From: Variovorax ginsengisoli
Lineage (GTDB): Bacteria > Pseudomonadota > Gammaproteobacteria > Burkholderiales > Burkholderiaceae_C
NCBI RefSeq assembly: GCF_030811835.1
Contig: NZ_JAUSRO010000013.1
Coordinates: 62,001-126,000 of the forward strand
Reading direction: 5' to 3'
Length of the DNA: 64,000 nt
Part shown: positions 16,656-25,186 of the stretch, in pieces
Numbering within the stretch: the stretch's first letter is position 1
Layout: each line of letters starts with the position of its first letter
Translations under genes and position numbers: made by a program
Notes under the pieces: model-generated
What the model was told of the DNA's origin: nothing
The model's input: only the letters and a program-made list of their open reading frames with translations
Database searches by the model: none

Positions 16656-17042
16656 ATGACGATTCCTGTCTTTCTCGTCGAAGACAACCAGATCATTCGC
16701 GCGAACCTCATCGACACGCTCGGTGAACTCGTCGGCATGCAGTTCGTGGGTCATGCGGACAATGCGGCTGATGCGATCGACTGGCTGGTGCACCAGCCGC
16801 AGGCGTGGGCCATCCTGATCGTTGACCTCTTTCTGAAAACCGGCAATGGACTTGCCGTGCTCACGGCATGCCGTCAGCGCGACGCCAAGCAGAGAGTCAT
16901 CGTGCTGAGCAACTACGCGACGCCCGAGATGCGCAAGCGCTGCGCGGCCGCCGGTGCCGACGCGGTGTTCGACAAGTCGACGGAAATCGACGCGCTCATC
17001 GATTACTGCCTCCAGACAGCCCAGGAACGCTCTCGCGGTTGA
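16656..17042 (+). CDS. Orphan single-domain response regulator (CheY-like receiver)
   Basis: A 128-residue stand-alone receiver. Acidic pocket VEDNQIIR at the N-terminus, phospho-acceptor Asp in AILIVDLFLKTGNGLAV, Ser in VIVLSNYATPEM and Lys in AVFDKSTEIDALIDY. No output domain follows. The ATG at 16656 is preferred over a TTG one codon earlier; there is no strong ribosome site. No histidine kinase is adjacent, so its partner lies elsewhere. Such small receivers may act as phosphate sinks, in phosphorelays or by direct protein contact. It is preceded by 240 bases holding the terminator of the MFS gene and is convergent with the amidase gene 18 bases away. Confidence 0.87.
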   Translation: MTIPVFLVEDNQIIRANLIDTLGELVGMQFVGHADNAADAIDWLVHQPQAWAILIVDLFLKTGNGLAVLTACRQRDAKQRVIVLSNYATPEMRKRCAAAGADAVFDKSTEIDALIDYCLQTAQERSRG

Positions 17043-17060
17043 GCAGTTCGGCGGCGTCCG

Positions 17061-18254
17061 TCAGCCCTGGGCGATCACGCCGATGCGCTCGGCGCACCGG
17101 ATCAATGACCGGTCCGAGCCGGCCGGTCCCAGCAGCGACAGCCCCAGCGGTGCCCCTTCGCGTGCAGCCAGCGGCATCGACAGCTGTGGCATGCCCGCAA
17201 GACCTGCCACGCACAGCATGCGGATGGCGCGGTTGCGGTAGTCCTCCAGGCTGGCTTCGGGCGTGCTGCGCAGCGGTGCGATGTCGGGCATGCTCGGCAT
17301 CAGCAGCACGCCATCGCTGCCCAGAAGCGCTGCCAGCTGCGCCCGAAATGCGAGGCGGAAGGCGCGCGCTGCGATCACCTGGGCGTCGGTGACGGTGCGC
17401 GACCACGCGAAGCGCTCGGCCACGCCCGGCCCGAGCGGCGGCGCGTAGCGCTCGATGACCGGGCCGTCGGTCAACCAGGCTTCGCGGCCTTGCAGGTAGC
17501 GAAAGTGCCAGTACATGGCGTCCCAGGATTCGAGGGCGACAGTGTCCACTGGCGCTGCATCGCCCAGCACCGCCTGCACGTGCCGCGTGGCGCCCTCGAG
17601 GGCCTGGACCACCGGCGCGTCGAGCATCGCCCAGAGGTCGCTGGGCCACAACAGCCGCACCCGGTCGGGCAGCGGCGCAGGGTCGGCGTCGAGCAGCACG
17701 TCGGCCACGCGCGCGAAAGTGGCGATGTCGCGCGCAAACCAGCCGCAGGTGTCCAGGCTGGGCGCCAGGTCGAGCGCGCCTTCGAGGCTGACGCGGCCGT
17801 GCGTCGGCCGCAAGCCGTACAGCCCGCAGTGGTTGGCCGGCGCGCGCACCGAGCCACCGGTGTCGGTGCCCAGCGCAACGTCGCACAAGCCCCACGACAC
17901 GGCTGCGGCCGAGCCCGACGACGAGCCGCCCGTGATGCGATCGGGCGCGGCGCCGTTGAGTGGTGCGCCGAAGTGCGCGTTGTTGCCGTTCATGGAAAAG
18001 GCGAACTCGTCGGTCACGGTCTTGCCCGAGAACTGGGCGCCGGCGTCAAGCAGCTTCTGCACCGTCGGTGCCGTCTGCGTCTTGATGCCCGACATCGCCA
18101 GCACGATCGGGCTGCCCCCGCCGGTCGGATAGCCGGCCACGTCGAACAGGTCCTTCACGCCAAAGTGCAGGTCGGCCAGCAGGCCGGTCGGGGCGCTCTT
18201 CACGGGCACGTCGGGGTAGGGGACGAAGGCGTGGGCGGGGTCGTGCAGGTGCAT
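17061..18254 (-). CDS. Amidase signature-family hydrolase
   Basis: A 397-residue amidase with the Ser-cisSer-Lys triad: Lys34 in FGVKDLFDVAG, the cis-Ser in ITGGSSSGSAAAVS and the nucleophile Ser135 in GTDTGGSVRAPA. It is shorter than many family members (450-500), comparable to AtzF/indole-acetamide-hydrolase-like small amidases. The start at 18254 (MHLHDPAHAF) has no good ribosome site; an alternative ATG at 18314 would overlap the upstream ABC gene. It is the last gene of the peptide/amide ABC operon, so it probably hydrolyses the imported compound or a breakdown product. Substrate unknown. Confidence 0.88.
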   Translation of the reverse strand: MHLHDPAHAFVPYPDVPVKSAPTGLLADLHFGVKDLFDVAGYPTGGGSPIVLAMSGIKTQTAPTVQKLLDAGAQFSGKTVTDEFAFSMNGNNAHFGAPLNGAAPDRITGGSSSGSAAAVSWGLCDVALGTDTGGSVRAPANHCGLYGLRPTHGRVSLEGALDLAPSLDTCGWFARDIATFARVADVLLDADPAPLPDRVRLLWPSDLWAMLDAPVVQALEGATRHVQAVLGDAAPVDTVALESWDAMYWHFRYLQGREAWLTDGPVIERYAPPLGPGVAERFAWSRTVTDAQVIAARAFRLAFRAQLAALLGSDGVLLMPSMPDIAPLRSTPEASLEDYRNRAIRMLCVAGLAGMPQLSMPLAAREGAPLGLSLLGPAGSDRSLIRCAERIGVIAQG

Positions 18255-18291
18255 GGGGGGGTCGACGGAAGCGGAGGGCCAGACTGTGCGC

Positions 18292-19326
18292 TCAGGCGGC
18301 CTGGGAGATGGCATGTGGGGGATGCGCGGGATGGGGTGGGGGCACCAGCGCAGCAGCGTCCTGCGTACGGATGCAGCGCGCCTGATGCCCCGGTGACACC
18401 TCGACCGCCGGCGGTTGCGCCGCGCGGCAGGCGTCGACGGCGAGCGTGCAGCGCGCGGCGAAGGCGCAACCCGACGGCAATGCTGACAGGTCGGGCGGCG
18501 AGCCGCCAATGGTCTCCAGCCGCATCCCCCGCGTCATCGCGCCGTGCGCGCGGCTCTTGAGCAGTGCGATGGTGTACGGGTGCCGTGGCGAAAGGATCAG
18601 GTCGCGGGCCGTGCCTTCCTCGACGATGCGCCCGGCGTACATCACGGCGATGCGGTCGGCCACCTCGACGGCCGCGCCGATGTCGTGCGTCACGAAGATC
18701 ACCGACAGCCCGAGGTCGCGCTGCAGCTCGCGCAGCAGCAGCAGAATCTGGATCTGCACCGTGGCGTCGAGCGCGGTGGTGGGCTCGTCGGCCAGCAGCA
18801 CCTTCGGGTTGCAGGCCAGCGCCAGCGCGATCATCGCGCGCTGCCGCATGCCGCCGGACATCTCGTGCGGGTAGGCGGCGAGGCGCCGTTCGGGGCTGGG
18901 AATGCGCACTTTCTCGAACAGCGCCAGGGCGCGGCCCTTGGCTTCCGAGTGACTCACGCCTTCGTGGCGGCGGATGGCTTCGACGATCTGCGCGCCGACC
19001 GTGTAGACCGGGTCGAGCGCCAGCAGCGGCTCCTGGAAGATCATCGCGACCTCTTTGCCGCGCAGGTCCGCCAGCGTGCGCGCGTTCATGCCGAGCACGT
19101 CCTTGCCGTTGACTTCGAGCTTGCCGGTGATGCGCGTGTTGCGCTCGGGGTGCAGCCGCATCACAGTGCGCAGCGTCACGCTCTTGCCCGAGCCCGATTC
19201 GCCGATCAGCGCGACCACCTCGCCCTGGCGCAGTTGCAGGTCGACGCCGTTGACGGCCTCGATGCGCTTGCCCGGCGCGAGGAAGTTGACGCGCAGGTCC
19301 TTCAGTTCGACGGCGAACTCAGGCAT
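18292..19326 (-). CDS. Opp/Dpp-type ABC transporter ATP-binding protein (OppD/DppD)
   Basis: A 344-residue ATPase with Walker A GESGSGKS, Q-loop AMIFQEPLLALDPVYTVG, signature LSGGM-type EMSGGMRQRAMIALALA, Walker B VLLADEPTTALDATVQ and the H-loop in FVTHDIGAAVEVAD, followed by the oligopeptide-transporter C-terminal extension with HPYTIALL and cysteines near CAFAARCTLAVDACRA, which in this family bind an iron-sulphur cluster. The ATG lies within the last bases of the preceding ATPase gene (8-base overlap). With the second ATPase it powers uptake of peptides or similar compounds through the DppBC channel. Confidence 0.93.
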   Translation of the reverse strand: MPEFAVELKDLRVNFLAPGKRIEAVNGVDLQLRQGEVVALIGESGSGKSVTLRTVMRLHPERNTRITGKLEVNGKDVLGMNARTLADLRGKEVAMIFQEPLLALDPVYTVGAQIVEAIRRHEGVSHSEAKGRALALFEKVRIPSPERRLAAYPHEMSGGMRQRAMIALALACNPKVLLADEPTTALDATVQIQILLLLRELQRDLGLSVIFVTHDIGAAVEVADRIAVMYAGRIVEEGTARDLILSPRHPYTIALLKSRAHGAMTRGMRLETIGGSPPDLSALPSGCAFAARCTLAVDACRAAQPPAVEVSPGHQARCIRTQDAAALVPPPHPAHPPHAISQAA

Positions 19327-20416
19327 GGGCCACCTCCGCGAGGCTGTCGGCGAGGTCGGGGAAGTCCGGCGGTGGTACGTAACCCGAGCCCGGTTGCCAG
19401 CGCAGGCAGGCCGCGCCGTGGCCGGCGGCCGTCTCGATGAAGTCCGGCTGCGTCTGGCTGCACACCGGTTGCGCGAAGGCGCAGCGCGTATGGAAGCGGC
19501 AGCCGGGTGGCGGGTCGATCGGGTTCGGCGGGTCGCCCGACAGCGGTGCCTCGGTGGTGCGCTGCATCGGGTCGCCGCTGGGCATCGAGCGCAGCAGCGC
19601 GCGCGTGTAGGGGTGGCGCGGTGCATCGAACACCTGCGCCGCCGTGCCGACCTCGACCACCTGGCCGAGGTACATCACCAGCACGCGGTCCGACATGTAG
19701 CGCACCACGTGCAGGTCGTGGCTGATGAAGAGGTAGGTCAGCCCGAAGTCGCGTTTCAAGTCTTCGAGCAGGTTGAGCACCTGCGCCTCGACCGACTTGT
19801 CGAGCGCCGATACGGCCTCGTCGAGGATCACCAGCCGTGGCTCGAGGGCCAGGGCGCGTGCGATGTTCACGCGCTGGCGCTGGCCGCCCGAAAGTTCATG
19901 CGGATAGCGTCCCGCGAAACGCGCGGGCTCCAGGCCGACGCGCGCGAGCAGGTCGTGCGCGCGATTGAGCGCGTCGCGCGACGACACGCCGTGCACCGTC
20001 GGGCCGAAGGCGACCGAATCCTCGATCGTCATGCGTGGGTTGAGCGACGAATAACTGTCCTGGAACACCATCTGCGTCTGGCGGCGGAAGTCGCGCAGCG
20101 GCAGGTCGCGCGCGCCGACGGTGGCGCCGTCGAACACCAGCTCTCCGCTGTCCTGCACGATGAGCTGCATCAAGAGGCGCGCAGTGGTCGACTTGCCGCA
20201 GCCCGATTCGCCGACCACGCCGAGCGTCTCGCCCTTGCGGATCTCGAAGCTCACGCCGTCGACGGCGCGCACCGCCGACTTCGGGCCGAAGCCCAGGCCC
20301 GCGCGCTTGAGCGGGAAGTGTTTCTTCAGGTTCTGCACGCGCATCAGCGGCTGGCGCGGGCCGCCGACGTCGCGCGGGTCTTCGAGCACGGATGCATTCG
20401 TGGTGATGGCATTCAT
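19319..20416 (-). CDS. Opp/Dpp-type ABC transporter ATP-binding protein (OppF/DppF)
   Basis: A 365-residue ATPase with Walker A GESGCGKS, Q-loop MVFQDSYSSLNPRMT (typical of OppF), signature HELSGGQRQRVNIARALA, Walker B LVILDEAVSALDKSVE and switch FISHDLHVVRYM. The C-terminal extension contains HPYTRALLRSMP and the cysteine-containing CRFHTRCAFAQPVC. The start MNAITTNASV overlaps the stop of the permease gene (ATGA at 20413-20416). Partner of the OppD-like ATPase encoded next. Confidence 0.93.
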   Translation of the reverse strand: MNAITTNASVLEDPRDVGGPRQPLMRVQNLKKHFPLKRAGLGFGPKSAVRAVDGVSFEIRKGETLGVVGESGCGKSTTARLLMQLIVQDSGELVFDGATVGARDLPLRDFRRQTQMVFQDSYSSLNPRMTIEDSVAFGPTVHGVSSRDALNRAHDLLARVGLEPARFAGRYPHELSGGQRQRVNIARALALEPRLVILDEAVSALDKSVEAQVLNLLEDLKRDFGLTYLFISHDLHVVRYMSDRVLVMYLGQVVEVGTAAQVFDAPRHPYTRALLRSMPSGDPMQRTTEAPLSGDPPNPIDPPPGCRFHTRCAFAQPVCSQTQPDFIETAAGHGAACLRWQPGSGYVPPPDFPDLADSLAEVAHA

Positions 20417-21321
20417 TGCTTGACCTCCATCGCGTTGCGCAGGCCATCGGCCAGCATGTTGAACGACACCGAAGTCACGAAGATCAGTACGCCCGGCAGC
20501 GCGGCGATCAGCGGCTGGCTGTAGATGGCGGTGCGAAGCGTATTGAGCATCAGGCCCCACTCGGGCTGCGGCGGTTTCACGCCCAGGCCGAGGAAGGACA
20601 GGCCCGAGGCCAGGATCATCGACACGGAGATCAGGCTGGTCGAATACACGAAGATCGGCCCGATCACGTTGCCGAAGACATGGCGCCGCACGATGGTCAG
20701 TGCCGGCGCCCCCGACGCGCGGGCCGCGTCGACGTAGTCGCTGCGCCGAACCTGCGTGGTCACGCTCTCGGCGATGCGCGCGATCTGCGGCACGAACACC
20801 ACCGTCAGCGAAATCAGCGCGTTGGTGATGCCCGCGCCCAGCGCGCCCGACAGCGCGATGGCCAGCAGCACCGATGGAAAGGCGTAGAGCACGTCGATGC
20901 AGCGCATGATCACGGTGTTGACCTTGCCGCCCGCGTAGCCCGCAAGGATGCCCAGTGCGCTGCCGATCACGAAAGCCATGATCACCGGTGCGATGCCCAT
21001 GAAGAGCGAGAGCCGCCCGCCGAGCATCAGGCGCGAGAGCAGGTCGCGGCCCAGCTCGTCGGAGCCCAGCGGAAAGCCCGGCGTGCCCACCGGCCGCAGC
21101 CGCTTGAACATCGAGGTGGCAAAAGGGTCGGCCGGCATGATCCACGGCGCGAAGATCGCGACGAGGATCAGCAGCAGGATGATGGCCGCGGCCGTCATGG
21201 CGACCGGGTTGCGCACCAGGCGGCGCAGCACATTGGCGCCGTGGCTGCGCGAGCGCACGGCGTGCAGGGGCGCCGACGGCGGCGTTCCGGCAGCGAGCGC
21301 GGTGGCTGTGGTCGTTGACAT
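20413..21321 (-). CDS. Opp/Dpp-type ABC transporter permease (DppC-like)
   Basis: A 302-residue permease. An N-terminal hydrophilic tail is followed by a first helix (NPVAMTAAAIILLLILVAIF) and the extracytoplasmic GSDELGRDLLSRLMLGGRLS segment that defines DppC/OppC, then the ABC permease domain with the EAA loop (DYVDAARASGAPALTIVRRH) and a WGLMLN motif. The ATG is two bases after the dppB-like stop; its TGA overlaps the ATPase start. Confidence 0.93.
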   Translation of the reverse strand: MSTTTATALAAGTPPSAPLHAVRSRSHGANVLRRLVRNPVAMTAAAIILLLILVAIFAPWIMPADPFATSMFKRLRPVGTPGFPLGSDELGRDLLSRLMLGGRLSLFMGIAPVIMAFVIGSALGILAGYAGGKVNTVIMRCIDVLYAFPSVLLAIALSGALGAGITNALISLTVVFVPQIARIAESVTTQVRRSDYVDAARASGAPALTIVRRHVFGNVIGPIFVYSTSLISVSMILASGLSFLGLGVKPPQPEWGLMLNTLRTAIYSQPLIAALPGVLIFVTSVSFNMLADGLRNAMEVKQ

Positions 21322-21323
21322 GG

Positions 21324-22274
21324 TCAGGCCCTTTCGATGCGGGGGTCGAACAGGGTTTGCAAGACGTCGACGATCAGGTTCAGCCCGACGAAGAACAGCG
21401 CCAGCACCAGGATCGTCCCCTGCAGCAGCGGCAGGTCGCGTTGGAAGATCGCCTGGTTCAGCAGGAAGCCGGTACCCGGCCACGAGAACACGGTCTCGAT
21501 CAGGATCGAGCCTCCCAGCAGGTAGCCCAGTTGCAGACCCATCACCGCGAGCGCGGTCGGCGCGCAGTTCTTCACCACGTGCCTGAACACACCGAAGTCG
21601 CCCAGGCCGCGCGCACGCAGGCCGATCACGAACTCCTGCGACAGGATGTCGGCCACCAGCGCGCGTACCGTGCGCGCGACGATGCCCATCGGGATGAAGG
21701 ACATGGTGACGGCGGGCAGGATCAGGTACTTGACGTGTTCCACGTCCCACTTCCACAGGCCCGAGCCGTCGGGCCCGGCGCCGGTGGCGGGCAGCCACAT
21801 CAGCTTGGCCGAGAAGATGATGACCAGCACCATGCCGAGCCAGTAGTGCGGCAGGCTGACACCGATGACCGAGATGAACGACGCCGCGCGGTCCATCCAC
21901 GAGTTACGGAAGTACCCTGCGACGAAACCGAAGAGCGAGCCGAAGGCGAAGCCGATCAGCGTGGCCAGCGCGGCCAGCATGAAGGTGTTGCCCACGGCCT
22001 TGAAGACTTCCTGCGTCACCGGCCGCGCCGTGGCGATCGAGGTGCCCAGGTCGCCGTGCAGCGCGCGCCAGATCCACTGCGCGAACTGCACCGGCCAGGG
22101 CCGGTCGAAGCCATAGAGCTTCATCATTTGCTGCTGCAGATCGACCGAGGCATCGGCCGGCAGGATCGACACCAGCGGGTCGCCCGGCGCGATATGCACC
22201 AGCATGAAGCACAGGAAGGACACGCCCAGCATGATGGGCAGCGCGTAGCCGATGCGGCGCAGGAGATAAATCAT
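21324..22274 (-). CDS. Opp/Dpp-type ABC transporter permease (DppB-like)
   Basis: A 316-residue permease with the DppB start (MIYLLRRIGYALPIMLGVSF), the DPLVSILPADAS loop after helix 1 and the EAA loop EFVIGLRARGLGDFGVFRHV. The start at 22274 is supported by GGGGGGAG immediately upstream. Its long periplasmic loop between helices 1 and 2 is typical. Forms the channel with the DppC-like partner. Confidence 0.93.
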   Translation of the reverse strand: MIYLLRRIGYALPIMLGVSFLCFMLVHIAPGDPLVSILPADASVDLQQQMMKLYGFDRPWPVQFAQWIWRALHGDLGTSIATARPVTQEVFKAVGNTFMLAALATLIGFAFGSLFGFVAGYFRNSWMDRAASFISVIGVSLPHYWLGMVLVIIFSAKLMWLPATGAGPDGSGLWKWDVEHVKYLILPAVTMSFIPMGIVARTVRALVADILSQEFVIGLRARGLGDFGVFRHVVKNCAPTALAVMGLQLGYLLGGSILIETVFSWPGTGFLLNQAIFQRDLPLLQGTILVLALFFVGLNLIVDVLQTLFDPRIERA

Positions 22275-22276
22275 TG

Positions 22277-22380
22277 CTCCCCCCCAGTCTTCGCGCACTG
22301 CGTGTCGCTACGCCAACCCCCTGCCGGGGGCACCACCGGCGGCCTGGCAAAGCCAGTTCCGCGGTGGTTCTGGAATGGGC
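22277..22380. repeat. Structured intergenic repeat-like element
   Basis: The gap between the binding-protein gene and the dppB-like gene holds two nested inverted repeats: CCCCC-TGCC-GGGGG at about 22317-22330, then ACCACCGGCGG ... CCGCGGTGGT flanking a CTGGC-AAA-GCCAG hairpin at about 22331-22368. I recall very similar blocks scattered between genes in Comamonadaceae genomes, which would make this a REP-like element; only one copy is present in this window, so repetition is memory-based and not seen here. It may also lower downstream expression relative to the binding protein. Confidence 0.55.
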
Positions 22381-22410
22381 CGGTCATCTGCTTCGTAGCG
22401 TGTTGCAGCT

Positions 22411-24093
22411 TCAATCCATGCTCATGGTTGCCAAGTCGATGAACCAGCTTTGCGGTTGGACGACGCCCTTGATCTTCGGCGACAGGGCGCGCGGGCCGAC
22501 GTCGTGGGCGACGAAGAGGAACGGTGCCTCGTCGATGATGCGTGCCTGCAGCGTGGCCAGGGCTGCGTCGCGCTGCTTGTCGTCGAAGGTGGTGCGGGCC
22601 TTGTCGACGAGCGCATCGACTTCCGGGTTGCTGAAGTAGCCCCAGTTGTTCGACACTGGCGGGAAGGCCTTGGTGCTCACGAAGCGGACCATCGCGAAGA
22701 ACGGGTCCATCGTCGCCGCGCTCACGTTGGTGGCATGCGCGCCATGGGCGCCCGGGTCCTTCGCGCCCAGACGCCAGCTGGAGAACAGCGTGTTCCATTC
22801 GACCACGTCGAACTGCACGTCGAAGAAGCATTCCTTCAAGCTCTGCTGGATGAACTCGTTCATCGGCAGCGGCTGCATCTGGCCCGAGCCCGACGCCGAG
22901 GTCTGCACCTTCACCTTGACCGGCTTGGCGGCCGAGTAGCCGGCTTCGGTCATCAGCTTCTTGGCTTCGGTTGGGTCGTACTTGATCTGGAACTTGGGAT
23001 TGCCGCGCCACGGGTTGCCGGGTTCGGCCACGCCGGTCGCCTCGACCATCAGGCCGCCCAGCAGTTCCTTGAGCGCGGTGCGGTTCAGGCACAGGTTGGC
23101 GGCATAGCGGACTTTCTTGTCGGCGAAGGGCGAGTCCGGCAGCATCGAGAACTGCCACGGCCACAGATGCGGCTGCAGGTTCTGGTAGAGCTTGAAGCCA
23201 CGTGCCTTGATCGCATCAAGCGCGTCGGGCGAGGGCGCCTCGATCCAGTCGACCTGGCCCGACAGCAGCGCGGCGGTGCGCGACGAGGCTTCGGGCAGTG
23301 GCAGCAGCACGACGCGGTCGATCTTGGGGCGGCGCTTGGCGTCCCAGTAGTCGGGGTTCTTGACGATTTCCAGGCGCTCACGCGGCACGAACTTCGAGGC
23401 CTTGAACGGGCCGGTTCCCGAGTAGTCGGCGGCGAATGCGGTCCAGGCAGCCTTGCTGCGCTCGGCCTTGTCGGTCACGCTCGCGGGCACGGCGGCCAGC
23501 TTCTTCTCCCACTGCACGGGCGACGCCATGAACAGGTTGGTCAGGTTGATCGGCAGGAACGAATCGGGTTCGGACGTGGTGAGCTCGACCGTCAGGTCGT
23601 CGATCTTGCGCGCGGTGCGCAGCGTGGGCATGCGCGAGGCGGTCACGCCGATCTGGGCCGGATCGAATTGCGGCGCATCCTTGCGCAGCACCTTGTCGAC
23701 GTTCCAGACCACCGCGTCCGCGTTGAAGGGCGATCCGTCGTGGAACTTGACGCCCGGACGCAGCTTGAAGATCCACTTGGTGCGGTCGTTCGCGTCGACG
23801 GCCCACGACACGGCCAGATCGGGAATCACCACACTGGCCTTGGTGGCCGAGCTCAGGTCCCATTGCGTCAGGCTGTCGTACATCGGAATGCCGGTGAAGC
23901 GGTTGCCTTCATAGCCCTGGTCGGGCTGGCCCGAGGTGCGGGGAATGTCCCCGGCGGTCATGGCGATGCGCATCACCTTCTCCTGCGCGAGCACGGCGGT
24001 GCTGGCCAGCGAGAGCCCTGCGACCAGCAGGGCGCCGGTGCGCGCGCCCAGGCGTGGCATGGGCAGGGACAGCAGCGAACGGAGCTTCTTCAT
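22411..24093 (-). CDS. Peptide/nickel-type ABC transporter substrate-binding protein (SBP_bac_5)
   Basis: A 560-residue periplasmic receptor of the DppA/OppA family. The start at MKKLRSL gives a long Sec signal peptide ending VLAQEK near residue 37. Family segments are YDSLTQWDLSS, LAVSWAVDANDRTKWIFKLRPGVKFHDGSPF, then GTGPFKASKFVPRERLEIVKNPDYW. Several in-frame upstream starts would put charged sequence before the signal peptide and were dropped. It feeds the DppBCDF-like components encoded after it. The pairing with an amidase suggests an amide, peptide or opine-like ligand, which is inference. Confidence 0.92.
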   Translation of the reverse strand: MKKLRSLLSLPMPRLGARTGALLVAGLSLASTAVLAQEKVMRIAMTAGDIPRTSGQPDQGYEGNRFTGIPMYDSLTQWDLSSATKASVVIPDLAVSWAVDANDRTKWIFKLRPGVKFHDGSPFNADAVVWNVDKVLRKDAPQFDPAQIGVTASRMPTLRTARKIDDLTVELTTSEPDSFLPINLTNLFMASPVQWEKKLAAVPASVTDKAERSKAAWTAFAADYSGTGPFKASKFVPRERLEIVKNPDYWDAKRRPKIDRVVLLPLPEASSRTAALLSGQVDWIEAPSPDALDAIKARGFKLYQNLQPHLWPWQFSMLPDSPFADKKVRYAANLCLNRTALKELLGGLMVEATGVAEPGNPWRGNPKFQIKYDPTEAKKLMTEAGYSAAKPVKVKVQTSASGSGQMQPLPMNEFIQQSLKECFFDVQFDVVEWNTLFSSWRLGAKDPGAHGAHATNVSAATMDPFFAMVRFVSTKAFPPVSNNWGYFSNPEVDALVDKARTTFDDKQRDAALATLQARIIDEAPFLFVAHDVGPRALSPKIKGVVQPQSWFIDLATMSMD

Positions 24094-24213
24094 TGGGAGG
24101 TTGACCTGTGAGTTGCGGGTGTGTGCTTTCAAAGCAATTGACATGCCAATCAATCGCACCTCTTGCAATCTCTGCCCGGGGCGCACCCGCCCCACGCCGC
24201 TCGAAGCCGCGCT

Positions 24214-25104
24214 TCAGGCCGTGCTGTCCATGCCGGGCAGCAGGGCTTCGAAGACGACGCGTGCCGGGCCCCTCGCGTTGGGGTCGCCGACGGCCAGGCC
24301 GAGCTGCCGCCACAGCGCTGGCGCGAGCGGGCGCACGACGATGCCGGAGTTCGGGGCCGGTTGCTGCGATTCCTTGGGCAGCAGGGCTGCGCCGTAGCCG
24401 GCCGCGACCAGGGTCCGAATGGCGTCGTTGTAGTTGAGCTCGATGCACGGCCTGCAGTGCACGCCCGCTGCCGCAAACCATTCGGCCGTCAGCCGGTACA
24501 GGCGCGTGGATGCGTCGTTCATGATCAGCGGCCGTTCTGCCAGCCACTGGGGCGTCAACCGCCGGGGTGCCTTCCAGCTGGCCGGCAGGTACGCGAGCAC
24601 GGGTTCGCGTCGCAGCGGCGTCACATGCACGCCGCGCACGGGCGACTGGGGCAGCGCGACCACGGCCAGGTCCAGGCTGCCCGCCGCAAGCCGCGCCATG
24701 CTTTCGTTGGATGTCAGCACCTGCACATTGACATCGACACCCGGGTGGTTGCGCGCCAGGCGTTCGAGCGCGGGCGGCAGCAGGTGCGCAATCACGCCCG
24801 TCGAGGCACCCACGCGCACGCGGCCAGTCTGGCCTGCGAGCTGGCGCCGAACGTCTTGCACCGCGTCGTCCGCGTCAGCCAGCAGCCTGCGGGCCCGCGC
24901 GATGAACCGCTCACCCAAGGCCGTCGCCTGCGCCGGGCCGCGTCCACGAACGAGCAACTGGCCGCCCAGGCGCGACTCCAGTTCGGCGATCTGCACCGTG
25001 ACGGTGGGGGCCGCGAGATGAAGGGCACGCGCCGCATTGGCCAGCGAGCCCAGGTCGGCAATGGCGACCAGGGTGCGCAGATGGTCGAGGTTGAGTTCAC
25101 GCAT
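24214..25104 (-). CDS. LysR-family transcriptional regulator
   Basis: A 296-residue LysR regulator. N-terminal helix-turn-helix (residues 1-60, MRELNLDHLRTLVAIADLGSLANAARAL then APTVTVQIAELE), linker helix and a two-lobed periplasmic-binding-like effector domain starting about residue 90 (GRVRVGASTGVIAHLLPPAL). It precedes the peptide ABC operon on the same strand with a 120-base gap, and is divergent from argC across 82 AT-rich bases. LysR proteins usually control a neighbour; the ABC/amidase operon is the best candidate. Confidence 0.9.
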   Translation of the reverse strand: MRELNLDHLRTLVAIADLGSLANAARALHLAAPTVTVQIAELESRLGGQLLVRGRGPAQATALGERFIARARRLLADADDAVQDVRRQLAGQTGRVRVGASTGVIAHLLPPALERLARNHPGVDVNVQVLTSNESMARLAAGSLDLAVVALPQSPVRGVHVTPLRREPVLAYLPASWKAPRRLTPQWLAERPLIMNDASTRLYRLTAEWFAAAGVHCRPCIELNYNDAIRTLVAAGYGAALLPKESQQPAPNSGIVVRPLAPALWRQLGLAVGDPNARGPARVVFEALLPGMDSTA

Positions 25105-25186
25105 CGCGCTAATTTAACTTTTCTTAATCTTGCATTGGATATATTCAACTGGAGCCATTGACGCGATCTCCCTACGATCGCGCTCC

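Noticed and set aside
25105..25186. AT-rich region with TTAACT and TATATT as a promoter pair for argC
   Set aside because: The spacing is about 20 bases and the hexamers are weak; a promoter is expected here but cannot be placed.
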